A stretch of DNA of 64,000 bases from Achromobacter marplatensis (GCF_002209535.1 NZ_NJIG01000024.1:1-64000), one strand, 5' to 3'; shown: positions 51,880-60,743, counted from the first letter of the stretch. The notes: generated by a model from the sequence alone, not told the origin. Translations and numbers: made by a program.

Positions 51880-52866
51880 TCAGCGACCTGCTGCGCGCTG
51901 CTTCAGGCTGGCCGCCAGCTTGGCCAGCGGCGCCTTGGCCGCATCGATGTCCTGCTGCCACGCGGAGCCCGGCTTATAGGCCAAGATGGCCGAAAAGGAC
52001 TGCGCCGCGACCAGGAACTCCGGATCTTTCAGCGCGGCCTCCAACGCCGCCTGCAAGCGGTCTCGAATCTCGGGCGGCACGTCCTTGTCTACTGCCAACC
52101 CCCGATCCGACGGGACGACCACATCAAACCCTTCTTCCTTGGCGGTGGGCACGTCCGGCAGCATGGGCGCGCGCTTGTCGACGAACTGGGCGAGCACGCG
52201 CAGCTTGGTCTGCTCTGCGGCCGGGTTGGGCACCGCCGTATGACTGGAGAAAATCATATCGACGTGGCCGCCGATCAACGCGATTTTCGATTGGCCGGTT
52301 CCCGTAAATGGCACCTCGGTAAACGCGGCGCCGCTCTCCTGCGTCAAGATGCTCAGTGCCACGCCGCCATTGCTGCCCAATCCGTTCTGACCGATGCTGA
52401 CGTTGGCACGTCCGGCCTTGACCGCTGCCACCAGGTCCTTCAACGAGGTGTATGGACTGTCGGCGCGCACGACCAACAGCGTCGGGTCGCTGACGACGCG
52501 GCCGATCAGAGCGAACTTGTCGGGGTCGTAGGGCGTCGATTGGACCAACGGCATGAAGTTCATGGGAGGCGTATTCACCATCGCGACCGTATAGCCGTCC
52601 TTCGCGGCCCGCTGCACATAGGCGTTGGCGATCGCGCCCGATGCGCCAGGCTTGTTCACGATGATGAGGTTGGCGGCGCCCGAGAGGTGCTTCTGCAGGT
52701 AAGGCGCCAAGGTGCGGGCCAGCACGTCGGTTTCCCCGCCCGCAGCGAATCCGACCACCAGTTCGATGGGCTTGTCGCCGGGCCAGGCGGCCAGCGCCGG
52801 CGAACAGAAGCCCGCAACGGTCAGGATGGCGGCGCGCAGGGCGCCCCGATGAAAGGCGATTGCCAT
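51880..52866 (-). CDS. TTT-type periplasmic binding protein (Bug family)
   Basis: A 328-residue solute receptor of the Bordetella-uptake-gene family. Signal peptide (MAIAFHRGALRAAILTVAGF... ending ALA) followed by KPIELVVGFAAGGETDVLAR, VNKPGASGAIANAYVQRA and GGHVDMIFSSHTAV. Bug proteins bind small carboxylates or amides and often have no adjacent TctAB permease, as here. It lies 58 bp downstream of the class II aldolase gene in a LysR-controlled set. GGAGACAAACC precedes the start. Confidence 0.92.
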   Translation of the reverse strand: MAIAFHRGALRAAILTVAGFCSPALAAWPGDKPIELVVGFAAGGETDVLARTLAPYLQKHLSGAANLIIVNKPGASGAIANAYVQRAAKDGYTVAMVNTPPMNFMPLVQSTPYDPDKFALIGRVVSDPTLLVVRADSPYTSLKDLVAAVKAGRANVSIGQNGLGSNGGVALSILTQESGAAFTEVPFTGTGQSKIALIGGHVDMIFSSHTAVPNPAAEQTKLRVLAQFVDKRAPMLPDVPTAKEEGFDVVVPSDRGLAVDKDVPPEIRDRLQAALEAALKDPEFLVAAQSFSAILAYKPGSAWQQDIDAAKAPLAKLAASLKQRAAGR

Positions 52867-52924
52867 GGTTTGTCTCCTTGAGTTCAGTCTATTTCTTGTT
52901 TTGAGGCGTGGGCCCGCGTGCGAG

Positions 52925-53731
52925 CTAGAGCAGGCAGTCGGGCTGTTGGCGCACGATTGCGTCATAAATGGGCTGAAAGTGCAGCCAGGCCATGAAAGGG
53001 GTCGCCAGATGCTTTTTGGAATGCAGGGCAGCTTCCCGGCCGATCAGTTTCAGGGGCTTACCCGTGGCCTCAGCCTTGAGCTGGATTTCGCACGCGCGCT
53101 CCGCAGCGATGAACCACCAGGCGGCTTCTTCCACCGATTCGCGTCCGGCCGAAAACAGGCCGTGATTCTGATGGATGGCGATCTTGGCATTTCCGAAGGC
53201 CCGGGCCACCGCATGGCCCTTGAGGTTTTCGACCACCACCGCGCCGGCTTCTTCGGTGATCAGGGCCTGGTCTTCGTAGAATCCGCAGGCGGTCTGGGTG
53301 ATGGGATCGAGTTCGCGGCCCAGCGCGGCCCAGGCCATGCCATGGGTGGTGTGCGCGTGACAGGACGCCACCAGGTCGCGGTTCGCTTCATGAATCGCCG
53401 AATGCAGAACAAAACCTGCGCGATTGACTGCCCAGCGTCCTTCCAGCACCGTGCCCAGATGGTCGACCAGCAGCATGTCGCTGGCGCGGACCCGTCCGAA
53501 ATCCATCGCGAACGGATTCGTCCAGTACAAATCCGGATGCTCCGGATCCCTCACGGTCACATGGCCGGCGAAGCCGTACTCGTAGCCGAATTTGGCGAAA
53601 ACCCGGCATACCGCCGCCAGTCTCTGGCGGCGATGCCAGCGCTCTGCCGGGATCGAATCAAACGTGGGGTAGGCGGGAAAGTAGAGGTCTTCCTGTTCGG
53701 GACGATAGACCGTTTGCTGGGTGGCTGACAT
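52925..53731 (-). CDS. Class II aldolase/adducin family protein
   Basis: A 268-residue protein. The metal ligands are visible in VASCHAHTTHGMAWAALG (HxH) and IHQNHGLFSAGRE (His). FGYEYGFAGHVTVRDPEHPD and FAMDFGRVRASDMLLVDHLG match the family. Members are aldolases, epimerases or decarboxylases for hydroxy acids; this branch lacks a phosphate-site assignment, so the substrate is probably an unphosphorylated acid imported via the Bug receptor. The start at 53731 has AGGAG upstream. Divergent from a LysR gene. Confidence 0.9.
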   Translation of the reverse strand: MSATQQTVYRPEQEDLYFPAYPTFDSIPAERWHRRQRLAAVCRVFAKFGYEYGFAGHVTVRDPEHPDLYWTNPFAMDFGRVRASDMLLVDHLGTVLEGRWAVNRAGFVLHSAIHEANRDLVASCHAHTTHGMAWAALGRELDPITQTACGFYEDQALITEEAGAVVVENLKGHAVARAFGNAKIAIHQNHGLFSAGRESVEEAAWWFIAAERACEIQLKAEATGKPLKLIGREAALHSKKHLATPFMAWLHFQPIYDAIVRQQPDCLL

Positions 53732-53812
53732 GGGGACTCCTGCAGAAAATGAAGCGTTCCGGGATTCTAGGGAGTGGCCTAACATGGGAGCCAATCACGA
53801 AAACGATGCCGG

Positions 53813-53831
53813 CCATAAAGCCTGCTTATGG
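53813..53831. promoter_or_regulatory. LysR-type operator overlapping the LysR ribosome site
   Basis: CCATAAAGCCTGCTTATGG is a perfect dyad with 6-bp arms and exact T-N11-A spacing (T53816, A53828). Its right end overlaps the GGAG (53830-53833) used by the LysR gene starting at 53842. Binding could both autoregulate the LysR gene and control the divergent aldolase operon starting at 53731. Confidence 0.6.
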
Positions 53832-53841
53832 AGACGCCACG

Positions 53842-54735
53842 ATGCTGTCCCGGATCCAGTTACGCCACCTGGAAGCCTTCCACGCCGTCATGATGTCCGG
53901 TTCGATCACCGGCGCGGCCGCGCTGCTCAACGTCACGCAGCCCGCCATCAGCGCGACGATCAAGCACTTCGAGCAACGCCTGGGTTTTATCCTGTTCCGG
54001 CGCCAGGGCGGGCGCCTGGAGCCCACGCCGGAAGCGCGCGCGCTATTGCCCGAAGTGCAGGACATCTTCGGCCGCGTCACCGGCCTGGAGCGCTTCAGCC
54101 AAGACCTGGCCGAGGGCATACAGGGGTCGTTGTCGATCGCCGCCAGCTCGCCGATCGCCAATGCGTGGCTGGCGCAGGCGGTCGCCGAATTCGTCGAAAC
54201 GCGCCCCAAGGTCCGCATCTCTCTGCAGTCGATGGATTCCAACCTGATCGCCGAACGGCTCATCAACGAACAGATCGACCTGGGCGTGGCGTTCACGCAA
54301 GGAGACCGCCAGGGCATCGAATCGCTGCGGGTCGGCGGCGCGATGCTCAGCTGTATTTTTCCGCAGACGCATCCGCTGGCGCAGTTGGCCGCGATTTCGA
54401 TTGAAGACCTGGCGCCCTACCCCATCATCACGTACGTGCCACAGGCCCTGCTCAGGCATCGCCTGAGCGCCTTCATGGACCGCCCCCTGGACATCCGCCT
54501 GGAAGTATCGACTTCCATGACGGGCATCGTGCTCGCATTCCATGGAGCCGGCGTGGCGCTGGTGGAGTCCAGCCTGCTTGCCGCATTGCCGATCCCGGGC
54601 CTGACGCATCGGCCGCTGGTGCCGGACATCCAGGTGCATAGCCATGTGCTGTGGAGTACGCTGCGCCCCGAGCGGACGCTCTCAAGGATGTTCCTGCAGC
54701 ATCTGACCGAACGAAACTGCCTGGACGCAGCCTGA
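53842..54735 (+). CDS. LysR-family regulator of the aldolase-Bug operon
   Basis: A 297-residue LTTR: HTH IQLRHLEAFHAVMMSGSITG and LLNVTQPAISATIKHFEQRL, then the effector domain with INEQIDLGVAFTQGD. GGAG lies 8 bases before the ATG at 53842. It is divergent from the class II aldolase gene with a T-N11-A dyad at its own leader. The inducer is presumably the substrate of that pathway. Confidence 0.9.
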   Translation: MLSRIQLRHLEAFHAVMMSGSITGAAALLNVTQPAISATIKHFEQRLGFILFRRQGGRLEPTPEARALLPEVQDIFGRVTGLERFSQDLAEGIQGSLSIAASSPIANAWLAQAVAEFVETRPKVRISLQSMDSNLIAERLINEQIDLGVAFTQGDRQGIESLRVGGAMLSCIFPQTHPLAQLAAISIEDLAPYPIITYVPQALLRHRLSAFMDRPLDIRLEVSTSMTGIVLAFHGAGVALVESSLLAALPIPGLTHRPLVPDIQVHSHVLWSTLRPERTLSRMFLQHLTERNCLDAA

Positions 54736-54755
54736 GCCCCGGCTTGCGGCGGGGC
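54736..54755. terminator. Hairpin between convergent LysR and Bug genes
   Basis: GCCCCG (54736-54741) and CGGGGC (54750-54755) pair around an 8-base loop directly after the LysR stop and 14 bases before the convergent Bug stop. No U-tract. Confidence 0.5.
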
Positions 54756-54768
54756 CCTCGCATGGCCT

Positions 54769-55734
54769 CTACTCGCGGATAAGCCCGATCGCACGCGAGA
54801 ACAGCGCACGCTGCTGCTGCAGATAGGCGCCATATTCCGTTGGTCCCAGCACGCTGACTTCTGCGCCCAGGCCAGCTAGCGTCTTGTCCACCTCGGCCCC
54901 GTGCTCCGCCACGACTTTGCGCGCAGCCTGATAGAGCTTATCGACCACCTGCGGCGGCGTGCCCTTGGGCGCCATGAGGCCGTAGATCGTGGGGCTGCCC
55001 ACCGCGTACCCCAGTTCGCGCAACGTCGGCACATCGGGGTAGGCCTGCAGGCGCTTGTCGCTGAACACAGCCAGCGGCCGCAGTCCGCCTGCCTGGATAT
55101 GCGCCTGCGCCGGCCCCACCGCGGACACCGCAATATCGGTATGGCCGCCAAGCAGCGCCGTCACGGCGGGCGTGCTTCCCTGGAAAGGGATGTGGCGCAG
55201 CTTGATCTTCGCTTCCGCGGCGAACGTCTCGCCCAGCAGATGGCTGATGCCCATGGCGCCGGAGGTCCCGTAGGCGATGGCGTCGGGCCGCGCCCGGGCG
55301 TCGGCCACCACATCGGCCAGCGTCTTGTACTTGGAGTTGCCCTGCGCGACGATCATCATGCCGCCCAGCGCAATGGCCGCGACCGGCGTGAAGGAGTCGG
55401 TGGTGTACTTGATTTCCTTGTTGGCCAACGGCACGACGACGAGTGACCCGGGCGAACTGCCGACAATGGTATAGCCGTCAGGCGCCGCCGCTGCCGTGAA
55501 AGCCGCGCCGATCCCGCCGCCCGCGCCGGGCTTGTAGTTCACGATCAGCGGCTGACCCACGTACTGGCCCATCTTCTCCGTGATCGGCCGCAGCATTTGA
55601 TCGGTATCCCCGGGCGCAAATGGAATCACGAGCTGGATCGGCTTGGCCGGATAGGCCGGTTCGGCATGAACCGGCGCGCTCAGGGCAAGGCCCAGCGCAA
55701 CGGATGCCAAGACAGCGCCAAAATGGTGGTGCAT
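54769..55734 (-). CDS. TTT-type periplasmic binding protein (Bug family)
   Basis: A 321-residue receptor with a signal peptide (MHHHFGAVLASVALGLALSA... ending VHA), then KPIQLVIPFAPGDTDQMLRP, VNYKPGAGGGIGAAFTAAAA and LLGGHTDIAVSAVGPA. The Asp in the usual carboxylate loop is kept (PGDTD). It is the last gene of a four-gene minus-strand operon with two SDRs and a CMD-family protein, so it probably imports that pathway's substrate. No TctAB permease is nearby. Confidence 0.92.
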   Translation of the reverse strand: MHHHFGAVLASVALGLALSAPVHAEPAYPAKPIQLVIPFAPGDTDQMLRPITEKMGQYVGQPLIVNYKPGAGGGIGAAFTAAAAPDGYTIVGSSPGSLVVVPLANKEIKYTTDSFTPVAAIALGGMMIVAQGNSKYKTLADVVADARARPDAIAYGTSGAMGISHLLGETFAAEAKIKLRHIPFQGSTPAVTALLGGHTDIAVSAVGPAQAHIQAGGLRPLAVFSDKRLQAYPDVPTLRELGYAVGSPTIYGLMAPKGTPPQVVDKLYQAARKVVAEHGAEVDKTLAGLGAEVSVLGPTEYGAYLQQQRALFSRAIGLIRE

Positions 55735-55772
55735 GGTTGTCTCCCATTATCGTTATGTCCGGCTTGCGCCGT

Positions 55773-56285
55773 TTACTCGTGATCGACTTGTATGGCCTCC
55801 AGGAACCGCGACACCATGTTGTAGGCCGCAATGGTGGCCGTGATCTCCACGATCGCCTTGTCGTCGTAGGCATGGCGAACCGCGTCAAAAGTCGCGTCGC
55901 GCACGCGGATCGAACGCGTCATTTCGTCGCAATAGGCCATGGCCGCGCGCTCACCGCTCTCCAATGCGGTGAAATCGCCTGCTTTCACGCCTTCGACCTG
56001 ATGTTCGCCGCATCCCGCCTGCAGCGCGATGGGCAGGTGCTGCTCGAATTCATAGTCGGCCTCGTTCAGGACCGCCACGCGCAGGATAAGCAGCTCCCTC
56101 AAGCGGGGCGGCAGGCTGCTTTTCTGGCGAATGGCCGTCAGGTAGTTCAGCCAGCCCTCGGCCACAGGCGGACTGTTGAGCAGCATTTTGTAGAGATTCG
56201 GCAGACTGGAACGTTCGCGCTGAATGCGTTCGACCAGCGGCCGCGTTTCCGGATTCTGAATATCTGCGTAAGCGACTCTTGCCAT
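55773..56285 (-). CDS. Carboxymuconolactone decarboxylase (CMD)-family protein
   Basis: A 170-residue helical protein of the CMD/AhpD superfamily: RQKSSLPPRLRELLILRVAV, EADYEFEQHLPIALQAG and VEITATIAAYNMVSRFLEAI. The AhpD CxxC pair is absent; Glu and His positions in EFEQH are closer to carboxymuconolactone decarboxylase-like members. It might act as a decarboxylase or hydrolase on a ring or lactone intermediate formed by the SDRs in this operon. Confidence 0.88.
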   Translation of the reverse strand: MARVAYADIQNPETRPLVERIQRERSSLPNLYKMLLNSPPVAEGWLNYLTAIRQKSSLPPRLRELLILRVAVLNEADYEFEQHLPIALQAGCGEHQVEGVKAGDFTALESGERAAMAYCDEMTRSIRVRDATFDAVRHAYDDKAIVEITATIAAYNMVSRFLEAIQVDHE

Positions 56286-56303
56286 CGTGACTCCCCCTTG
56301 TTG

Positions 56304-57122
56304 TCAATCGCACCGCGCGCTCATGCCGCCATCGACGATGAGCTCGGTGCCGGTGATGAATCTGGCCTCGTCCGAGACCAGGAAAAGCACGGCGTTCGCC
56401 GTGTCCCGCCCATCGCCCATGAATGGCAGAGGGATGCGCTTCTGGCGCTTTTCCAGCAGCGCCTGGACATCTCCCGCTGCCTGTTGGGTCGCCAGGAACG
56501 CATCCACCAGCGGCGTGTGCAACTGCCCTGGCAACACCGTGTTGATCCGCACGCCGTGCCTGGCGTATTCCACCGCCGCCACCCGGCCGAACTGCATCAC
56601 CCCGGCCTTTGCGGCGGCATATCCGACCTGGGGCGCGCCCGTCCAACGGATGGCCGACGTAGAGGAAACATTGACGACCGCGCCGCTGCCTTGCCGCGCC
56701 ATGAGGGCCAGCACATGCCGGCATGTCGTGAACACCGAGGTCAGGTTCAAGTCGAGCTGCCGCTGCCAATCCGCTTCGGACAGCGCGGTGGCACCGCCCG
56801 GAATGGGCCCGCCGACGTTGTTGACCAGGACATCGATGCGGCCGTGCCGTTGGTGCACCGCGTCGACCAGGCGGCCGACCTGGCCGGAATCGCCCACGTC
56901 GCAGATGTGGGTTTCGATGTTCCCGCGGAATTCGCCCGCGTGCTCCAACGTTTCGGGCAGGGAGTCCGGTTGCCTGTCCACCGCCATCACCAGAGCGCCC
57001 TCCTGAGCCAGACGGACGGCGATGGCGCGTCCGTTGCCCCAGCCAGGTCCCACGCAACCGGCCCCGAAAACCAGGGCGACCTTGCCGGCCACGCGGCCCG
57101 GCGGTTTGCTTGTGCTGAGCAT
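56304..57122 (-). CDS. SDR with extended glycine-rich NAD loop
   Basis: A 272-residue SDR. The nucleotide motif reads VFGAGCVGPGWGNGRAIAVR: compared with classical TGxxxGIG it carries extra residues before GWGNG. The rest is standard: LVNNVGGPIPGG, Ser in NVSSTSAIRW, Tyr/Lys in GYAAAKAGVMQ, and ITGTELIVDGGMSA. Together with the upstream SDR of the same subtype it probably catalyses consecutive oxidations. It starts 15 bp after that gene's stop. Confidence 0.9.
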   Translation of the reverse strand: MLSTSKPPGRVAGKVALVFGAGCVGPGWGNGRAIAVRLAQEGALVMAVDRQPDSLPETLEHAGEFRGNIETHICDVGDSGQVGRLVDAVHQRHGRIDVLVNNVGGPIPGGATALSEADWQRQLDLNLTSVFTTCRHVLALMARQGSGAVVNVSSTSAIRWTGAPQVGYAAAKAGVMQFGRVAAVEYARHGVRINTVLPGQLHTPLVDAFLATQQAAGDVQALLEKRQKRIPLPFMGDGRDTANAVLFLVSDEARFITGTELIVDGGMSARCD

Positions 57123-57136
57123 GATGCCGTCCTCGC

Positions 57137-57931
57137 CTAGGGCGTGCTGAGGGTAATACCGCCATCCACCACCAACTGCTGGCCGGTGATGTAGCGGCTT
57201 TCGTCGCAAGCCAGGAATGCCACCGCATGGGCGACATCCCAACTGTCGCCCATGCGCCCGGTCGGGACCTGCCCGTGTCGGTGCGCCACGAATCCCTCGT
57301 AATTACCGCCCGCATACTTCTGCGCCAGGCGCTCGACCAACGGCGTGAACATCAGCCCCGGCACGACCGAATTCATGCGCACGCCGTCCTTGGCGTAGAT
57401 GACCGCCGTCGTCGCGGTCATCTGCATCAGGGCCGCCTTGGCCGCCGCATAGCCCACCTGGGGTTTGCCCGCATATCTCAGCCCGGCAATCGATGAGATG
57501 TTGATGATCGACCCGCCGCCGGCCGCCTTCATGAGGGGTATGACGTGCTTGCAGCACAAGAACGCGGAGGTCAGATTGACCTGGATTTGATCATTCCAGG
57601 ACTCCTCGGACATCGTGACGGGGTCACCCGGTTCCGAGCGGCCGACGTTGTTCACCAGGATATCGATGCGGCCATGGGCGGCGAGGCAGGCCTGGACCAG
57701 TTCGGCCACCTGCCGCGCGTCCCGGACATCGGCTTGCCGCACCTGGATGTCGCCGCCTTCAGCGGCGATCACCTCGGCGGATTGCCGGGCCGCCTCGATA
57801 TCGAGGTCGCACCCGTACACCGACGCTCCCAGCCTGGCCAGGACCGCCGCGGTGGCCTTGCCGTTTCCCCACCCGTCGCCGAGCGTGCCACACCCGGTCA
57901 CCAACGCTACCTTTCCATCGAGGCGAAACAT
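57137..57931 (-). CDS. SDR with extended glycine-rich NAD loop
   Basis: A 264-residue SDR with VALVTGCGTLGDGWGNGKAT at the NAD site, the same insertion as in the next gene, plus LVNNVGRSEPGD, Ser in NISSIAGLRY, Tyr/Lys in GYAAAKAALMQ and ITGQQLVVDGGITL. The two SDRs share this unusual loop and the PQVGYAAAK segment and look like an ancient tandem duplication. First gene of the operon, divergent from a LysR gene. Confidence 0.9.
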   Translation of the reverse strand: MFRLDGKVALVTGCGTLGDGWGNGKATAAVLARLGASVYGCDLDIEAARQSAEVIAAEGGDIQVRQADVRDARQVAELVQACLAAHGRIDILVNNVGRSEPGDPVTMSEESWNDQIQVNLTSAFLCCKHVIPLMKAAGGGSIINISSIAGLRYAGKPQVGYAAAKAALMQMTATTAVIYAKDGVRMNSVVPGLMFTPLVERLAQKYAGGNYEGFVAHRHGQVPTGRMGDSWDVAHAVAFLACDESRYITGQQLVVDGGITLSTP

Positions 57932-57989
57932 TCGAACTCCCTAGACGATGCCTGATGCACAGACTAAGGCCACGCGGCAGGCGCGTTAA

Positions 57990-58003
57990 GTTCCAATCCG
58001 AAC
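57990..58003. promoter_or_regulatory. Candidate LysR operator
   Basis: GTTCCAATCCGAAC contains 4-bp inverted arms (GTTC/GAAC) 21 bp upstream of the LysR start at 58024 and 59 bp upstream of the divergent SDR start. The spacing is close to but not the classical T-N11-A, so the assignment is tentative. Confidence 0.35.
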
Positions 58004-58023
58004 GTTATTGATAGACAAAAAGA

Positions 58024-58965
58024 ATGAATCTGACGACGAGACAACTGAGGGCCTTCGTGCTGCTGGCCCAGACCTTGAGCTTTCACAAGACCGCTGAAAT
58101 GCTGCACGTCACTCAGCCGACGCTCAGCAAGCTGCTCAAGGAAATCGAAGAAGACATGGGGACGAAACTCTTCGAGCGCAGCACGCGCATGGTGCGCCTG
58201 TCCCGCGAAGGGCAGGATATCCTGGAGATCGCCCGTGGCATCACCGCCCACTACGAGCATGGGATGCTGGAGCTTGCCCAGCGCTTGCGCGACCGCAACA
58301 ACCGCGTCGCGGTGGCCGCCCTGCCGACGCTGGCGGCGTCGCTGCTGCCCCAGTTGCTCAAGAACCTGGCGCAGGCGAACCCGAACGCCCGCATCGACGT
58401 GCACGACCCCATCGCCAGCGAGGCCCTGCAATTACTGCGCGATCGCCGCGTCGATATTGCCGTCACCGCGATGGGCGACGAGGGATCGCCCGACCTGCTC
58501 TACCAGGAGCTGTTTACCGAGCCCTTCGTGCTGTTCCACAGCCGTCAGGCCAAGCCAGCCATCAAGCATTGGATACCGGCCGAGCTTGCCAAGCTGCCGC
58601 TGATCAGCATGCCGCCGGGAACCAGCGTGCACGTACTGACCGAACGCGCCTTCCGGCGCGAATCACAGCCCTTCCACCCGACCTATGCACTGCGAGACCT
58701 CAACACCATCGCGCGCTTCGTGCAAGCCAACTGCGGCATCGCCCTGTTGCCGGAATCGTCGTTCGACCATACTGCCCACCGCGGCGTAGCCAAGACCCGG
58801 CTGCACGGCGCCTTGTCGCGATCAGTGGGCATGTTCATCCGCCGGGAATGCCGGCCGTCTCTGCTGGTGCGCCAGACCCTGGACGAGCTGCGCCGGCTGG
58901 GAGAGGCGAAGCAATGCCAGGGTAAGCCAGCCAAGCGTCTTGCGCCAACAGGTCCAAACTGCTGA
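58024..58965 (+). CDS. LysR-family regulator of the SDR-CMD-Bug operon
   Basis: A 313-residue LTTR: HTH LTTRQLRAFVLLAQTLSFHK and MLHVTQPTLSKLLKEIEEDM, followed by the effector domain with LRDRRVDIAVTAMGDEG and ANCGIALLPESSF. It is divergent from the two-SDR operon and is its likely activator. The C-terminal 20 residues are Lys/Gln/Pro-rich and less typical. Confidence 0.9.
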   Translation: MNLTTRQLRAFVLLAQTLSFHKTAEMLHVTQPTLSKLLKEIEEDMGTKLFERSTRMVRLSREGQDILEIARGITAHYEHGMLELAQRLRDRNNRVAVAALPTLAASLLPQLLKNLAQANPNARIDVHDPIASEALQLLRDRRVDIAVTAMGDEGSPDLLYQELFTEPFVLFHSRQAKPAIKHWIPAELAKLPLISMPPGTSVHVLTERAFRRESQPFHPTYALRDLNTIARFVQANCGIALLPESSFDHTAHRGVAKTRLHGALSRSVGMFIRRECRPSLLVRQTLDELRRLGEAKQCQGKPAKRLAPTGPNC

Positions 58966-59226
58966 TCAGCGCCGAGCCAGGCGCCCACCTTACCGGCCGG
59001 GCACTGGAATACTGCCGCACCTGGCCCCACCCAGCACGAAGTGACCGTTCGCGGCATCCATTATGTGCAGGGGGACTCTCCCCACGAATCAGTGCGGCGC
59101 TACGCGCGTTCCTCTTCAGCCTGCCCGCTTAGGGCACAACACCGGCGTCCAAACGCGCTATGGCAAAATCAGCCCAGGCGCGCCAGACAGGACGAAATGG
59201 TTTCTGGCCTGCCTGATTCCAAGAAC

Positions 59227-59238
59227 TGTCCCAGGACG
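59227..59238. promoter_or_regulatory. TGTCC-N-AGGAC motif at the ptsJ-like gene start
   Basis: TGTCCCAGGAC (59227-59237) lies directly before the ATG at 59241 and includes its ribosome-binding AGGA. A near-identical perfect palindrome, TGTCCTAGGACA, precedes the downstream decarboxylase gene. The location suggests autorepression by the MocR protein. Confidence 0.5.
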
Positions 59239-59240
59239 AT

Positions 59241-60536
59241 ATGAAAATTCACGGCAAGACCGCAGCGGAGATCTACGACTGCGTGCGCACCCTGGCGCTG
59301 TCCCGGCAGTTATCCGCGGGCGCATCCCTGCCGCCCGTGCGGGATCTGGCGGTGGACCTGGGCGTGAACCGCAATACGGTCGCCGCCGCCTACCGGCGGC
59401 TTGTCACCGCGGGCATTGCCGTGACGCAAGGACGCCTGGGCACGATCATCCGCGACCCATTCCAGGCCGGCGAACAGGAAGGCACCCTGGCCAATTCCCC
59501 GCTGACCGATTTCGCCAGCGGCAACCCGAACCCGGCCTGGCTGCCGGACGCCAACGCCGCGCTGCGCCTGCGTCCCTACAAAACCCGGCTGTATGGCGAG
59601 CCCATCATCAATGCAGGGCTGGAAGACCACCTGCGCACATGGTTCCAGCCCGATGCCCCTGCCCGCTTCGAGATCGACCTGACCCACGGCGCGGTGGACG
59701 CCATCGAGCGGCTGCTGGGCGCGTATCTGGTCGCCGGCGACAAGGTGGCCGTTGAAAACCCCTGTTTCCTCAGCAGCATCAACACACTGCGGACCATCGG
59801 GCTTCAAACCGTCGGCGTTCCCGTCGATGCGCAAGGCATGCAGGCCGACGGGCTGGAGGCGGCTCTGGCCAAAGGCGCGCAGGCCGTCATTATCACGCCG
59901 CGGGCGCACAATCCCACCGGCTGCAACCTGAGCGACAAACGGGCACGCGCACTATCGCGCCTGCTGGCCAGGCATCCGGACGTCATGGTGATCGTCGACG
60001 ACCACTTCGCCCTGCTGTCCAACGCGCCCTACCATTCGCCGATTCCCGACAATGCCTACCGCTGGGCGTTGATCCGTTCCTTCAGCAAGGCGCTGGGCCC
60101 TGATGTCCGGCTCGCTGCGGTAGCAAGCGATTCCGCCACGTCCCGGCAACTGCGCCTGCGCCTGGCCACCGGTACGAATTGGGTCAGCCACCTGCTGCAG
60201 GACATTGTCGAAGTCCAGCTCACACAGCCCGAAACGGTCGCGCTGCTTACGCAGGCCCGCGCCGACTACGTTCGCCGCCGGAAGGCACTGGAAGACGCCC
60301 TGCGCGCCCAGGACGTCGATTTCCTGGCGCAAGGCGACGGCCTCAACCTTTGGGTGCCGCTGCAGACCGACGACCAGGCCATTGCCCTGGCGCTGGCCCG
60401 TCAAGGCTGGCTGGTCCGCCACGGAGACGCCTTTTCCGTCCAGGATGCGGTCAAAGGCCTGCGTATCACGATCTCGAACATCGAGCCGGCGCAATGCGCC
60501 CGGCTTGCCCAAGACCTCAAGCACAGCCTGGGTTAA
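59241..60536 (+). CDS. PtsJ-like MocR/GntR regulator with aminotransferase domain
   Basis: A 431-residue protein. The N-terminal GntR winged helix (about 1-68) shows LSAGASLPPVRDLAVDLGVN and RNTVAAAYRRLVTAGIAVTQ. The fold-type I aminotransferase domain (about 85-430) has THGAVDAIERLLGAYL, TPRAHNPTGCNLSDK and the PLP lysine in RSFSKALGPDVRLAA. It resembles enterobacterial PtsJ, a MocR regulator of a pyridoxal kinase gene. No such gene is next to it; the neighbour is a PLP-dependent decarboxylase, which suggests a link to PLP supply or polyamine synthesis. Confidence 0.88.
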   Translation: MKIHGKTAAEIYDCVRTLALSRQLSAGASLPPVRDLAVDLGVNRNTVAAAYRRLVTAGIAVTQGRLGTIIRDPFQAGEQEGTLANSPLTDFASGNPNPAWLPDANAALRLRPYKTRLYGEPIINAGLEDHLRTWFQPDAPARFEIDLTHGAVDAIERLLGAYLVAGDKVAVENPCFLSSINTLRTIGLQTVGVPVDAQGMQADGLEAALAKGAQAVIITPRAHNPTGCNLSDKRARALSRLLARHPDVMVIVDDHFALLSNAPYHSPIPDNAYRWALIRSFSKALGPDVRLAAVASDSATSRQLRLRLATGTNWVSHLLQDIVEVQLTQPETVALLTQARADYVRRRKALEDALRAQDVDFLAQGDGLNLWVPLQTDDQAIALALARQGWLVRHGDAFSVQDAVKGLRITISNIEPAQCARLAQDLKHSLG

Positions 60537-60577
60537 CCGCCGTTGGCAAGACGTGAGCACTGCCTGCGCCCGAACTT

Positions 60578-60597
60578 TGTCCTAGGACATATATAAT
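60578..60597 (+). promoter_or_regulatory. Operator palindrome and -10 upstream of the decarboxylase
   Basis: TGTCCTAGGACA (60578-60589) is a perfect 12-bp palindrome. TATAAT (60592-60597) follows 2 bases later, so a bound regulator would cover the promoter. CCAGGACATGATAGG at 60604-60618 offers a further half-site. The palindrome matches the motif at the ptsJ-like start. Confidence 0.55.
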
Positions 60598-60743
60598 AAT
60601 AATCCAGGACATGATAGGAACTTGAGCCGGCGCCCCCGTCCCATCCCGCCTTTGTCCCCCACAAGGCTTTGGGATTGCCCGTCTTCGCCGTCCCGAGCCG
60701 CTGACCGCCACGCCGTTGGCGTCGCCTCGATACAGGACCGACC

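Noticed and set aside
60587..60603. ACATATATAATAATAATCC as a fourth GntR/FCD operator
   Set aside because: It lacks the ATATAT(G/C)ATATAT palindrome and is better explained as a -10 region next to the TGTCCTAGGACA palindrome.
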